Assembly (NCBI RefSeq): GCF_002256285.1
Contig: NZ_NKJE01000002.1
Span: 119,674 to 170,167, forward strand
From: Flavobacterium sp. BFFFF1
Lineage (GTDB): Bacteria; Bacteroidota; Bacteroidia; Flavobacteriales; Flavobacteriaceae
Length of the DNA: 50,494 nucleotides
Reading direction: 5' to 3'
The notes below the pieces were generated by a model. The model saw only the letters and a program-made list of their open reading frames with translations, was not told the origin of the DNA and ran no database searches. Below are positions 9,009-18,102 of the stretch, in pieces. Positions within the stretch are counted from its first letter, which is position 1. The number at the start of each line of letters is the position of its first letter. Both the position numbers and the translations under genes were made by a program.

Positions 9009-9707
9009 ATGGCACAACCAATGATTGACATTAAAGGGCTCAGGCGGGATTTTGTATTGGGCAACGAGATCGTATATGTGCTTAAAGGGATTAACCTCCA
9101 GATTAACAAAGGAGAATACGTGGCATTGATGGGACCATCAGGATCCGGAAAGTCGACATTGATGAACCTCCTGGGATGTCTCGACACACCTACGTCCGGA
9201 ACTTATGTGCTGAACGGGAAGAACGTAAGCCATATGTCTGACAATGAATTGGCCGAAATCCGCAACAAGGAAATTGGTTTTGTATTCCAGACCTTTAACC
9301 TGCTCCCACGGACGACGGCGTTAGACAACGTGGCGCTGCCCATGGTATACGCAGGAAAGTCGAAATCAGAACGACAGGAGCGGGCGCGGGAAGTGCTGAC
9401 GCAGGTGAACCTTTCAGACCGGATGGACCACCAGCCGAACCAGCTTTCCGGGGGTCAGCGGCAGCGTGTCGCCATTGCAAGGGCATTGGTGAATCGGCCG
9501 TCGATTATCCTCGCTGATGAACCGACCGGAAATCTGGACAGTAAGACGTCTGTAGAGATTATGAAGCTCTTTGGCGATATCCATAAAGCGGGAAACACGG
9601 TAATTTTAGTGACGCATGAAGAAGATATTGCGGCTTATGCACACCGGGTGATCAGGTTGCGTGACGGAATAATTGAGAGCGACGTCATGAGTGCAACACA
9701 TCTTTAA
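9009..9707 (+). CDS. ABC transporter ATP-binding protein, LolD/MacB type
   Basis: A 232-residue ATPase with Walker [10 protein letters not shown] (about residues 41-49), Q-loop [10 protein letters not shown], the MacB/LolD-family segment [10 protein letters not shown], signature [15 protein letters not shown], Walker [13 protein letters not shown] and switch His VTHEED. This family powers mechanotransmission-type complexes (lipoprotein release, macrolide or peptide export). No permease gene is next to it, so the partner must be encoded elsewhere. It probably forms a transcription unit with the two genes that follow at short spacing. Confidence 0.9.
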   Translation: MAQPMIDIKGLRRDFVLGNEIVYVLKGINLQINKGEYVALMGPSGSGKSTLMNLLGCLDTPTSGTYVLNGKNVSHMSDNELAEIRNKEIGFVFQTFNLLPRTTALDNVALPMVYAGKSKSERQERAREVLTQVNLSDRMDHQPNQLSGGQRQRVAIARALVNRPSIILADEPTGNLDSKTSVEIMKLFGDIHKAGNTVILVTHEEDIAAYAHRVIRLRDGIIESDVMSATHL

Positions 9708-9724
9708 ATAAAGATTATTTTGCA

Positions 9725-10108
9725 ATGAAGACAGGGTTCCTTTTACTGTTTCTTTTAACTTCGGGCTTAAAAGGATTTTCACAAAGTACCGTGCATAAAA
9801 ATGCCGTTGATGTTTTTTTGCTTCGGTACAATGAAAATAACTTCAATGGGATTTACGAATCATTCTCGACGAAAATGCGTGAGGCGCATACGAAAGAATA
9901 TTACCTCAGTTTTTTCTCCAGAGTGAAGCAGGAATACGGGAGGCTGACGCTTTTGGAATTGTTGCAATACAAGGAAACGGCGTCGCATAAGACCCGCGGC
10001 GAGTACAACGGGAATTTTGAAAGTGGAAACCTCACCGTCAGGATTTCCACGGACAGCGAAAACAGGATTATCGGCCTGTATTTTCTTAAAGGGGATATTT
10101 TTTTATAA
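9725..10108 (+). CDS. Small secreted protein, possible DUF3887-like fold
   Basis: 127 residues with a signal peptide (MKTGFLLLFLLTSGLKGFSQ, cleavage near residue 20). The remainder has the pattern of small exported NTF2/DUF3887-like domains: a helix about DVFLLRYNENNFNGIYESFS, then KEYYLSFFSRVKQEYG, and strands ending GLYFLKG. The DUF3887 resemblance is by eye only. It lies 17 bases after the ATPase gene, so cotranscription is likely. Confidence 0.7.
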   Translation: MKTGFLLLFLLTSGLKGFSQSTVHKNAVDVFLLRYNENNFNGIYESFSTKMREAHTKEYYLSFFSRVKQEYGRLTLLELLQYKETASHKTRGEYNGNFESGNLTVRISTDSENRIIGLYFLKGDIFL

Positions 10109-10177
10109 TCGCGTTACCCTTTGAACATAAATGAATTTCTGTCGGAAATGGCGGGGCAATTAAGCAAAAAAAGAAAT

Positions 10178-10747
10178 ATGAAAGTATATACAAAGACCGG
10201 CGATCAGGGAACCACGGCGCTTTTCGGCGGAGACCGCGTCCCTAAAGACCACATCAGGATAGAAAGTTACGGCACTGTCGATGAATTGAACTCCTGGATT
10301 GGGCTGATCCGCGACCAGCAAATCGACACACATTACCAGGAAGTGCTAATTGAAGTCCAGGACAGGCTGTTTACTATTGGAGCGATCCTTGCGACGCCAC
10401 CAGCAAAAGAAGTGCTGAAGAACGGTACACGAAGGCTGGAAAATCTTGGACTTGAAGAACGCGATATCACGCTGCTTGAAAATGAAATTGATGCGATGGA
10501 GGCGGCTTTACCGCAGATGACGCACTTTGTACTGCCTGGCGGCCACACCACTGTGTCATATTGTCATATTGCGCGTTGTGTTTGCCGCCGTGCGGAAAGA
10601 CTGGCAGTGCATTTGAGCCACGACGAACCGGTTTCTGATCTTGCCATCAAATATATGAACCGACTTTCGGATTACCTGTTTGTTCTGGCACGGAAATTGA
10701 CAGCCGACCTGCGCGCTGAGGAGGTAAAATGGATTCCAAGGAAGTAA
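10178..10747 (+). CDS. Cob(I)yrinic acid a,c-diamide adenosyltransferase, PduO type
   Basis: 189 residues from the ATG at 10178, chosen because PduO-type enzymes begin with MKxYTKTGD. The upstream TTG frame adds a non-conserved leader. Visible family motifs are YTKTGDQGTTALFGG (ATP-binding N-terminus), RIESYGTVDELNSWIG, FVLPGG, and the C-terminal RCVCRRAERLAVHL and YMNRLSDYLFVLAR. The enzyme transfers the 5'-deoxyadenosyl group from ATP to cob(I)alamin to make the cofactor of methylmalonyl-CoA mutase, whose chaperone MeaB is encoded 9 kb downstream. Confidence 0.95.
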   Translation: MKVYTKTGDQGTTALFGGDRVPKDHIRIESYGTVDELNSWIGLIRDQQIDTHYQEVLIEVQDRLFTIGAILATPPAKEVLKNGTRRLENLGLEERDITLLENEIDAMEAALPQMTHFVLPGGHTTVSYCHIARCVCRRAERLAVHLSHDEPVSDLAIKYMNRLSDYLFVLARKLTADLRAEEVKWIPRK

Positions 10748-10836
10748 AATTCAGGAATATCCGGCACTTTAAAATTCTTATGATTTGGAATTTCGCAACG
10801 ACGTTCTTAACTTTTTTAAAATAAATCGAATTTTAC

Positions 10837-10866
10837 TTGACTTTTTCAGTAAAAAAATTATTTTTG
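10837..10866 (+). promoter_or_regulatory. Consensus Bacteroidota promoter for the DUF2795 gene
   Basis: TTG (10837-10839), 19-base spacer, TATTTTTG (10859-10866). This is an exact match to TTG-N19-TAnnTTTG and lies 24 bases before the ATG. Confidence 0.8.
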
Positions 10867-10890
10867 CATCAAATATTAAATCGACTATAG

Positions 10891-11112
10891 ATGTATTGGA
10901 CATTAGAATTAGCATCTTATTTAAGCGATGCGCCGTGGCCGGCAACCAAAGATGAACTGATCGATTACGCTATCCGCGCAGGAGCGCCGCTTGAGGTTGT
11001 AGAGAATCTGCAATCTATTGAGGACGAAGGCGAGATTTACGAATCAATGGAAGAGATATGGCCGGACTATCCTACAGACGAAGATTATCTTTGGAACGAG
11101 GACGAATATTAA
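10891..11112 (+). CDS. DUF2795 domain-containing small protein
   Basis: A 73-residue acidic protein that matches the conserved pattern of this Bacteroidota family: LASYLSDAPWPATKDELIDYA, then RxGAPLEVVENLQSIED, and an acidic aromatic tail (EEIWPDYPTDEDYLWNEDEY). The function is unknown. It has its own consensus promoter and a terminator directly after it, so it is a monocistronic, probably strongly expressed gene placed just upstream of secA. Confidence 0.88.
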   Translation: MYWTLELASYLSDAPWPATKDELIDYAIRAGAPLEVVENLQSIEDEGEIYESMEEIWPDYPTDEDYLWNEDEY

Positions 11113-11133
11113 AAAAATAATAAATCAAACTAA

Positions 11134-11160
11134 AAGTCTCCTTGAGGGGCTTTTTTTTTG
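11134..11160 (+). terminator. Terminator of the DUF2795 gene
   Basis: AAG-CTCC pairs with GGGG-CTT around a TTGA loop (one bulged T, one G-T pair), followed by nine T. It overlaps the upstream element of the secA promoter. Confidence 0.75.
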
Positions 11161-11170
11161 CTTAAATTTG
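11142..11170 (+). promoter_or_regulatory. secA promoter
   Basis: TTG (11142-11144), 18-base spacer, TAAATTTG (11163-11170), 32 bases before the secA ATG. The -33 element lies inside the terminator hairpin of the preceding gene, so the two signals are interleaved. Confidence 0.7.
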
Positions 11171-11202
11171 CACACATTTTTACAACCAGAAATTAATTAA
11201 TT

Positions 11203-14200
11203 ATGAGTTTCATAAACAGCATACTCAAAGTATTTGTAGGGGATAAATCCGAGAAGGACGTTAAATCCCTGCAACCTTATTTATCGAAAATAAAAGCTTT
11301 GGAAGGAAGCCTGGCATTGCTGTCCCACGATGAGCTGAGGGCAAAAACGACCGAGTTTAAGCAGCGGATTAAAGACGCCCTTGCGGATAAGGATGCGAAA
11401 ATTGCTGACCTAAAAGCAAAAGTCGAGAGTATTGAGGATATCGATGCCAGGGAAGATGTATACGCCGATATTGATGTGCTTGAAAAAGAAGCTTATGATA
11501 TTTCTGAAAAAGCGCTGATGGATATTCTTCCTGAAGCGTTTGCAGTGGTCAAAGAAACTGCAAAGCGATTTAAGGAAAATACTTCGGTTACCGTTAAAGC
11601 CACTGCAAAAGACCGCGAGCTTTCAGCCGAAAAAGCCTACATCACCCTTGAAGGAGACAATGCCATCTGGGCAAATTCCTGGAATGCTGCCGGAAAGGCC
11701 ATTACCTGGGATATGATCCATTATGATGTGCAGTTGATCGGTGGTATGGTATTGCACCAGGGAAAAATTGCCGAGATGCAGACGGGTGAGGGTAAGACAT
11801 TGGTAGCAACACTTCCGTTGTATCTTAATGCGTTAACCGGAAATGGTGTACACCTCGTAACCGTCAATGATTACCTTGCCAAACGTGACAGCAGTTGGAA
11901 AGCGCCTTTGTTTGAGTTCCACGGACTTACCGTGGATTGTATCGACAACCACCAGCCGAATTCTGACGCCAGAAGGAAAGCGTATGAAGCCGATATCACT
12001 TATGGTACCAATAATGAATTTGGTTTCGATTACCTAAGGGACAATATGGCGCACTCGCCGGTAGATCTGGTACAGCGCAAGCACAATTTTGCGATTGTCG
12101 ATGAGGTCGATTCGGTATTGATTGATGATGCCAGGACACCGCTGATCATTTCTGGTCCTGTGCCACAAGGCGATCGCCATGAGTTCAATGAACTCAGGCC
12201 GAAAGTAGAAAACCTTTTCAACCTCCAGAGGCAATTGGCCAATGGTTTCCTTGCCGATGCTAAAAAGTTAATTAAGGAAGGCAACACGAAAGATGGAGGT
12301 TTTTCTTTGTTAAGGGCCTACAGGAGTTTGCCTAAAAGCAAAGCGTTAATCAAGTTCCTCAGCGAGGAAGGGATTAAGCAATTGCTTCAGAAAACGGAAA
12401 ACCAATACATGGCGGACAACAACCGGGAAATGCCAAAAGTAGACGAAGCCCTGTATTTTGTCATCGAAGAGAAAAACAACCAGGTAGAGCTTACAGACAA
12501 CGGCATCAAATTCCTTTCGGGCGATACCGACGAGAATTTCTTCGTTTTACCGGATATTGGAACTGAAATCGCACGTATCGAGAAATTACGCCTTGAAAAA
12601 GACGCTGAAGCAGAGGAAAAGGAAAAACTATTCCAGGATTTCAGCGTAAAAAGCGAACGCATCCATACGTTAACACAATTGCTCAAAGCATATACTTTAT
12701 TTGAAAAAGACGTTGAGTACGTCATTATGGATAATAAAATCCTGATCGTGGACGAGCAAACAGGACGTATTATGGACGGCCGACGTTATTCTGACGGACT
12801 GCACCAGGCGATTGAAGCCAAGGAAAATGTAAAAATCGAAGCGGCAACGCAAACTTTTGCTACCGTTACGTTGCAGAATTATTTCAGGATGTACAGTAAA
12901 CTTGCCGGTATGACCGGTACTGCAACTACCGAAGCAGGTGAGTTATGGGAAATTTACAAGCTTGACGTGGTTGAAATTCCGACCAACAGGCCGATGGCCA
13001 GAAAAGATAAAGAAGATTTCATCTATAAAACGACAAGAGAGAAATTTAATGCCGTTATTGAAGATGTCACACAGCTGTCCGCTGCCGGAAGGCCGGTATT
13101 GATTGGTACGACTTCGGTTGAAATTTCAGAATTGTTAAGCCGTATGCTTAAAATGCGTGGTGTAGCACACAACGTATTGAATGCCAAAATGCACAAGCAG
13201 GAAGCGCAGATCGTGGAAGAGGCCGGAAAACCGGGCGTTGTAACCATCGCAACCAATATGGCTGGTCGTGGAACCGATATCAAGCTAACCCCTGAGGTGA
13301 AAGCAGCCGGTGGTTTAGCGATTGTCGGGACAGAACGCCATGATTCGCGTCGTGTAGACCGACAGTTGCGTGGTCGTGCAGGGCGTCAGGGTGACCCGGG
13401 AAGTTCACAATTCTATGTGTCCCTCGAGGACAACCTGATGCGTTTATTCGGTTCTGAAAGGGTTGCCAAAATTATGGACCGCATGGGCCTTAAAGAAGGT
13501 GAAGTCATTCAACATTCGATGATGACAAAGTCTATCGAACGCGCACAGAAAAAAGTTGAGGAAAATAACTTTGGGGTGCGTAAAAGACTGCTTGAGTATG
13601 ATGACGTCATGAACGCACAACGTGAAGTAGTCTACAAGAGAAGACGTCATGCATTGCACGGCGAAAGGCTGAAAGTGGATATTGCAAACATGATGTTTGA
13701 CACCTGTGAGCTGATCGTTTCAAATAATAAGGCCACTTCAGATTATAAGAATTTTGAGTTCGAGCTAATCCGTTATTTCTCCATCACGTCTCCAGTAACG
13801 GAAAGCGAGTTTAACCAGTCGGGTGAAACAGAGCTTACCGGAAGGGTGTACAAATCGGCCATGCAGTATTATACTGAAAAAACGGACCGCAGTGCGCGTG
13901 AAGCCATGCCGATTATCGCGGGCGTATACGAAAACGAAGGCAATCAGTTTGAGCGTATCGTGGTGCCATTCACCGATGGTATTAAAACGCTGAATGTAGT
14001 CACAGACCTTAAAAAGGCTTATGACACTCAGGGAAAACAGCTTGTTGCAGACTTTGAGAAGAACATTACCCTTGCGATTGTAGATGAAGCATGGAAAAAG
14101 CACCTCCGCAAAATGGATGAGCTGAAGCAATCGGTACAATTGGCTGTGCACGAGCAAAAAGATCCTTTGCTGATTTATAAATTTGAAGCATTTAACCTGT

Positions 14201-14556
14201 TCAGTGCAATGCTGAGTGGTGTCAATAAAGAAGTGGTGTCCTTCCTGTTTAAGGGAGACCTGCCGATGCAACAGGCGCCGAAAATTCAGGAAGCTAAAGA
14301 AGTAAGGCAAAAAGAGGATTATAAGACTTCGAAAGACGAGATTCCGAACAGCGATCAGGCCTCGGCGGTGAACCATGAGGCAGGGCAGACGCAACAGCGC
14401 CAGGTAACGGAAACGATTGTGCGGGATGCGCCGAAGATTAACCGCAACGATAATGTGACGGTAAAACATGTGATGAGCGGTAAAACCGAGACCATGAAGT
14501 ACAAGAAAGCTGAAGGCCTTTTGACTTCAGGTGAGTGGGTACTTGTCCAGGAATAA
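11203..14556 (+). CDS. secA: Preprotein translocase ATPase SecA
   Basis: 1117 residues, within the large size typical of Bacteroidota SecA. It drives protein export through SecYEG. Walker A is MQTGEGKT (192-199). The DEAD-type Walker B is IVDEVDSVLIDDARTPL (about 300). Preprotein cross-linking and scaffold regions follow. Helicase motifs in the second half include GTTSVEISE, TNMAGRGTDIKL and RQLRGRAGRQGDPG. The C-terminus ends VKHVMSGKTETMKYKKAEGLL..., without the Cys-rich zinc tail of proteobacterial SecA, as I recall for other flavobacteria. Relative to E. coli there are insertions in the first half (about residues 60-85 and 350-400). It has its own promoter and a very strong terminator. 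Confidence 0.98.
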   Translation: MSFINSILKVFVGDKSEKDVKSLQPYLSKIKALEGSLALLSHDELRAKTTEFKQRIKDALADKDAKIADLKAKVESIEDIDAREDVYADIDVLEKEAYDISEKALMDILPEAFAVVKETAKRFKENTSVTVKATAKDRELSAEKAYITLEGDNAIWANSWNAAGKAITWDMIHYDVQLIGGMVLHQGKIAEMQTGEGKTLVATLPLYLNALTGNGVHLVTVNDYLAKRDSSWKAPLFEFHGLTVDCIDNHQPNSDARRKAYEADITYGTNNEFGFDYLRDNMAHSPVDLVQRKHNFAIVDEVDSVLIDDARTPLIISGPVPQGDRHEFNELRPKVENLFNLQRQLANGFLADAKKLIKEGNTKDGGFSLLRAYRSLPKSKALIKFLSEEGIKQLLQKTENQYMADNNREMPKVDEALYFVIEEKNNQVELTDNGIKFLSGDTDENFFVLPDIGTEIARIEKLRLEKDAEAEEKEKLFQDFSVKSERIHTLTQLLKAYTLFEKDVEYVIMDNKILIVDEQTGRIMDGRRYSDGLHQAIEAKENVKIEAATQTFATVTLQNYFRMYSKLAGMTGTATTEAGELWEIYKLDVVEIPTNRPMARKDKEDFIYKTTREKFNAVIEDVTQLSAAGRPVLIGTTSVEISELLSRMLKMRGVAHNVLNAKMHKQEAQIVEEAGKPGVVTIATNMAGRGTDIKLTPEVKAAGGLAIVGTERHDSRRVDRQLRGRAGRQGDPGSSQFYVSLEDNLMRLFGSERVAKIMDRMGLKEGEVIQHSMMTKSIERAQKKVEENNFGVRKRLLEYDDVMNAQREVVYKRRRHALHGERLKVDIANMMFDTCELIVSNNKATSDYKNFEFELIRYFSITSPVTESEFNQSGETELTGRVYKSAMQYYTEKTDRSAREAMPIIAGVYENEGNQFERIVVPFTDGIKTLNVVTDLKKAYDTQGKQLVADFEKNITLAIVDEAWKKHLRKMDELKQSVQLAVHEQKDPLLIYKFEAFNLFSAMLSGVNKEVVSFLFKGDLPMQQAPKIQEAKEVRQKEDYKTSKDEIPNSDQASAVNHEAGQTQQRQVTETIVRDAPKINRNDNVTVKHVMSGKTETMKYKKAEGLLTSGEWVLVQE

Positions 14557-14574
14557 ATGATCGAAAAATTTCAC

Positions 14575-14606
14575 AATCCCCCGGAGGCAACTCCGGGGGA
14601 TTTTTT
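14575..14606 (+). terminator. secA terminator
   Basis: A perfect 12-bp stem (14575-14586 with 14591-14602) closed by a GCAA tetraloop and followed by TTTTTT. Its position rules out the upstream in-frame ATG at 14557 as the start of the next gene. Confidence 0.93.
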
Positions 14607-14628
14607 ACTTTATTTAAAATCATTTTCG

Positions 14629-15219
14629 ATGAAATACAAAATTATATCTTTGTTATTGGTGTTTTATTCACTCGCTAACGCGCAACACTCAAAATTTTCA
14701 GTTGAAGCCAGTTACCCATTGACTACAGGTCAGAATTTTATTGGGCAAGATTATAATGGTGTTTTGGATCTGGGTGTGAAATATAAAATTACGACGATGC
14801 CCTTGGTTAACCTTGGAGCTTCTGTAAACGCGTCGTTACTCAAATATCGAATTGAAGGTGGATATTCGCCTGCACTTGACGCGTACGTTGGGTTTAAGAC
14901 CAGTCTTTACCTTATACAGCCTAGGGTTTACGCAGAAATTAATTTGAAAAGGATTACAAAACTGCATCCATCCATTGGATTAGGATATTCATTCTTCTTA
15001 TTCAAAACAAATTTTGATTCAGGTTATTTTTCAGATGAAAGCAATAATGAATGGGGGATTAATTTAAACTTAGGCTTATCCTATGATTTGCTTAGCCGTA
15101 TGTATATTCAGGCCGGATATGATTTCATAAAATTGACCCAATTAAAAGACGGCACTCCATCAACCAGTTACCATACAAATGCAGGAATCATCAAGTTAGG
15201 TTTGGGAATAAGGATATAG
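14629..15219 (+). CDS. Outer-membrane beta-barrel protein
   Basis: 196 residues from ATG 14629, chosen because it begins a signal peptide (MKYKIISLLLVFYSLANAQ) and clears the secA terminator. The mature part alternates polar and hydrophobic residues with repeated aromatic girdle residues (LGVKYKI, VYAEINL, GLGYSFFLF, LNLGLSYDL, MYIQAGYDF) and ends in LGLGIRI, the pattern of an 8-stranded barrel of the OmpX/OmpW-like kind. No specific substrate can be named. Its base composition is more AT-rich than its neighbours. Confidence 0.8.
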   Translation: MKYKIISLLLVFYSLANAQHSKFSVEASYPLTTGQNFIGQDYNGVLDLGVKYKITTMPLVNLGASVNASLLKYRIEGGYSPALDAYVGFKTSLYLIQPRVYAEINLKRITKLHPSIGLGYSFFLFKTNFDSGYFSDESNNEWGINLNLGLSYDLLSRMYIQAGYDFIKLTQLKDGTPSTSYHTNAGIIKLGLGIRI

Positions 15220-15299
15220 ATCTCCACAAAATGCCCTTACTACCGATAATTGGGTATTTTTAATTATATTTATAACAATATAAACACTCATTTCTACTT

Positions 15300-15872
15300 A
15301 TGAAAACAAAATTCTTTGCGCTATTATTACTGGTATGCTGGATGAATGGCTTTGGACAGACTATGGAAACCCTGAAGTTACAGACACAGAAAATGTACAA
15401 AGCGTCTGTGGAGCTTAACATGGAAACAATTATGGACTTGACCTATCCCAAAGTTTTTGATATTGTTGACAGGGAAACACTGACCAAGGCAATGGCGGGC
15501 GTTTTCGATAATGAAACTATGAAAGTCACGTTTACAAATTTAAATCCGGCGTTTACTTACTCGGATATCAAAGAGGTAGATGGGAAGAAATTCAATGTAA
15601 TCCGGTACAACAACGCCATGAAGATGACTTTAAAAGGGGAGCACGATGAAGCGACGATTGCACAAATGAAGGATGGACTTGAAGGATCCGGAAAGTTTAA
15701 AAGAATCGACTACGACGCCGCCAGTAAAAGTTTTCTACTTGAAGGTCCTGCTGTCATGATCGCTGTGGCTGACGACACTACCAAAAAAGAATGGACATTC
15801 GTGAACTATGATGACGAACAATTGTTCAGTATGATTTTTGATGAGAAAATTAAGACTGCTTTAGGATTATAG
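15300..15872 (+). CDS. Secreted protein of unknown function
   Basis: 190 residues with a signal peptide (MKTKFFALLLLVCWMNGFGQ, cleavage near residue 20). The mature protein is mixed alpha/beta: a helix (TLKLQTQKMYKASVELNMETIMDLTYPKVFD), a DRETLTKAMAGVFDN helix, then strands ending in KEWTFVNYDDEQLFSMIFDEKI. The layout resembles NTF2-like exported proteins, but I cannot assign a family. It stands alone between the beta-barrel gene and a tiny Lys-rich gene. Confidence 0.75.
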   Translation: MKTKFFALLLLVCWMNGFGQTMETLKLQTQKMYKASVELNMETIMDLTYPKVFDIVDRETLTKAMAGVFDNETMKVTFTNLNPAFTYSDIKEVDGKKFNVIRYNNAMKMTLKGEHDEATIAQMKDGLEGSGKFKRIDYDAASKSFLLEGPAVMIAVADDTTKKEWTFVNYDDEQLFSMIFDEKIKTALGL

Positions 15873-15923
15873 TTTCTGCCGATTTTCTAAATTTACAAGT
15901 GCTAACCCTTAAAAATATACATC

Positions 15924-16034
15924 ATGGCAAAGAGTCACGACGCTAAGAAAACAGAGAAAAAGGAACCGTTAAAAACCGCAAAGGAGAAAAAAGCCGAAAA
16001 ACGGGATAAAAAGAATACCCCGAAAAGGGATTAA
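15924..16034 (+). CDS. 36-residue Lys-rich small protein
   Basis: A complete ORF (ATG 15924, TAA 16032-16034) encodes 36 residues, about 40 percent Lys: MAKSHDAKKTEKKEPLKT, then AKEKKAEKRDKKNTPKRD. It is followed 6 bases later by a strong terminator. Similar tiny MAKSHDxKK-type proteins are, from memory, recurrent in Bacteroidota. Its charge suggests nucleic acid or ribosome association, which is an inference only. Confidence 0.65.
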   Translation: MAKSHDAKKTEKKEPLKTAKEKKAEKRDKKNTPKRD

Positions 16035-16040
16035 ATCGAA

Positions 16041-16070
16041 AAAGCCATCAGCAAAACTGATGGCTTTTTT
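16041..16070. terminator. Bidirectional terminator
   Basis: An 11-bp perfect stem (16041-16051 with 16057-16067) with a CAAAA loop, T-run on the right and A-run on the left. It serves the Lys-rich gene on the plus strand and the converging beta-barrel gene on the minus strand. Confidence 0.9.
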
Positions 16071-16087
16071 ACAAACTAAAACAAATA

Positions 16088-16588
16088 CTAGAATTTGTAG
16101 GCAGCTCCCACGCCAACAGAGGATACAGCACCTCCAGAAGCAGAAATCCCTTTGTAGCCAAGGAATAATTCCATTGTTTCGGTCTGATAACCTACTTTTG
16201 GCTGATAGTATACGCCACCATCTCCATCTCCATCTCCACTGTAAACGGCATAACCCAGGTCAGCACCTAAAAACCAATTGGTGTTCAAAGAATAGTGAGC
16301 TGCCGCCGCAACGGGAATAAAAGCACCGTTCACTTTTACTTTACCGAATCCAGTATCATTGGATTTGCCGGAATAATAAGAGTAGCCAGTTGTAACACCC
16401 AGTTGGAAAGAATCTCCCATCGGGAACATGTAAGCTAAATCTGCACCGAAATTTGCAGAATAAACATCACCGGCATCGCCCATTGGGATACCTGCGTGAA
16501 TTCCTGCCTGGAATCCACCATCTGAATCTTGCGCACTTGCAAATCCGAAAGCCAAAACGGCTGCCACACTTAAGAGTAATTTTTTCAT
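16088..16588 (-). CDS. Outer-membrane beta-barrel (porin-like) protein
   Basis: 166 residues from the ATG at 16588, which begins a classical signal peptide (MKKLLLSVAAVLAFGFASAQ); the longer frame adds an unlikely leader. The mature barrel has alternating strands (ADLAYMF, LGVTTGYSYYSG, VKVNGAFIPVAAAAHY, FLGADLGYAVYSG, QPKVGYQTETMELFLGYKGI) and ends VGVGAAYKF with a terminal Phe, the usual signal for outer-membrane assembly. A short Gly/Asp loop (SGDGDGDGG) could bind a metal ion, but this is speculative. Confidence 0.85.
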   Translation of the reverse strand: MKKLLLSVAAVLAFGFASAQDSDGGFQAGIHAGIPMGDAGDVYSANFGADLAYMFPMGDSFQLGVTTGYSYYSGKSNDTGFGKVKVNGAFIPVAAAAHYSLNTNWFLGADLGYAVYSGDGDGDGGVYYQPKVGYQTETMELFLGYKGISASGGAVSSVGVGAAYKF

Positions 16589-16685
16589 GTTTAAAAATTG
16601 ATTAGTTAATAATTTTTTGTAAAAATACTCCTGTGCTTTTCGCACCACAATACGCAAAACGACGTATATTTTGGGCTGGCTTGTT

Positions 16686-18092
16686 TTAGCTGTCTGGAAA
16701 AATCTTACCGGGATTTAAGATGTGATTGGGATCGAATACACTTTTAATATGCCGCATCAGGTTCAGGTGCGTTTCGCTGAATGCAATATCCATGTAGTTT
16801 TTTTGCACATAGCCGATGCCGTGTTCACCGGAAAGAGTGCCTTTTAATGAAACGGTCAGCTCGAATATCTCACGGATGCCTTTTGGAACTTCCGTTTTCC
16901 AATGTTCGTCTGACATATTGCTTTTTATGATATTCACATGAAGGTTTCCATCGCCGGCATGGCCATAACATACCGACTTAAAGCCATATTTATTTCCGAT
17001 AGCCTTAATCCCATGAAGCAATTTAGGAAGCTCATAACGCGGAACGACGGTGTCCTCCTCCTTGTATACCGAATTTGATTTGACGGCCTCAGCGATGCTG
17101 CGACGCATTTTCCACAACGCGTTCTTCTGGTCTTCGCTGTCGGCAAATAAGACTTCGTCGATTTGGAACTTTTCCACCACACCCATTATTTTTTCCGCTT
17201 CAGCAAACAATATGTCGGGATGATTTCCATCCACTTCTATGAGTAAATGAGCCTGCACATTGTCTTCTACAACGACACTTAGGCCTTCAACAAACCGCAG
17301 GGCCCAGTCAATCGCATCGCGCTCCATAAATTCCAAGGCACTGGGCGTAATGCCCGCCCGGAATATCGCCGAAACGGCCTCACAAGCTTCTTCGGCATTG
17401 TAAAAAGGGACAAGCATCAATACGTTGTTCGACGGCAGCGGAATCAATTTTAAGACAATCTTGGTCACAATGCCCAGCGTGCCCTCGCTGCCCACCATTA
17501 ACTGTGTCAGGTTGTAACCGGTGGAATTCTTAAGCGTGTTGGCACCCGTCCAGATAATTTCGCCTGTGGGCAATACGATTTCGAGGTTTAAGACATAATC
17601 TTTAGTAACACCATATTTTACAGCACGCGCACCCCCTGAATTTTCAGCAATATTTCCACCAATAAAGCAACTTCCCTGACTGCTCGGGTCTACAGGATAG
17701 AAAAGTCCCTTTGCGGCGGCCGCTTCACGCAGGACTTGAGTGATCACGCCCGGCTCCGTAATCACCTGCAGATTCTGTTCGTCAATTTTCAGGATCTTGT
17801 TAAAACGTTCCATAGCCAACGCAATGCCGCCATCAATACTTAAAGCGCCGCCGCTAAGACCTGTCCGGCCTCCAACAGGAACGACCGGAATCTGGTGCTC
17901 GTTTGCAAGGCGCAGGATCGCTGCAATTTCGTCTGCACACGAAGGTTTAACGACTGCACCGGGAGGAAATACATAATCCTCGGTCTCATCATGGCCATAA
18001 TCCCGGCGCGTCGCTTCATCGTAAAAAACAAATGATTGCCCGACAATTTCCTGGAGTCGGGCAATCACTGCTGTATTTAATTTATTTTCCAT
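16686..18092 (-). CDS. FAD-linked oxidase, GlcD/D-lactate dehydrogenase type
   Basis: 468 residues. The FAD-binding PCMH domain (about 35-215) contains VVPVGGRTGLSGGAL (pyrophosphate loop), DPSSQGSCFIGGNIAENSGG and YNLTQLMVGSEGTLGIVTKI. The C-terminal FAD-oxidase domain has YGHAGDGNLHVNI with its metal or substrate His and ends in GEHGIGYVQKNY and DPNHILNPGKIFP, matching the (R)-2-hydroxyacid dehydrogenase family (glycolate, D-lactate or 2-hydroxyglutarate). No GlcE/GlcF partners are present, so a single-subunit D-lactate dehydrogenase-like enzyme fits best. A terminator hairpin ends only about 11 bases before its start. Confidence 0.92.
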   Translation of the reverse strand: MENKLNTAVIARLQEIVGQSFVFYDEATRRDYGHDETEDYVFPPGAVVKPSCADEIAAILRLANEHQIPVVPVGGRTGLSGGALSIDGGIALAMERFNKILKIDEQNLQVITEPGVITQVLREAAAAKGLFYPVDPSSQGSCFIGGNIAENSGGARAVKYGVTKDYVLNLEIVLPTGEIIWTGANTLKNSTGYNLTQLMVGSEGTLGIVTKIVLKLIPLPSNNVLMLVPFYNAEEACEAVSAIFRAGITPSALEFMERDAIDWALRFVEGLSVVVEDNVQAHLLIEVDGNHPDILFAEAEKIMGVVEKFQIDEVLFADSEDQKNALWKMRRSIAEAVKSNSVYKEEDTVVPRYELPKLLHGIKAIGNKYGFKSVCYGHAGDGNLHVNIIKSNMSDEHWKTEVPKGIREIFELTVSLKGTLSGEHGIGYVQKNYMDIAFSETHLNLMRHIKSVFDPNHILNPGKIFPDS

Positions 18093-18102
18093 GTAGTAAT
18101 TT

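Noticed and set aside
10121..10177. TTG start for the cobalamin adenosyltransferase
   Set aside because: The family begins at MKVYTKTGD; the upstream codons are not conserved.
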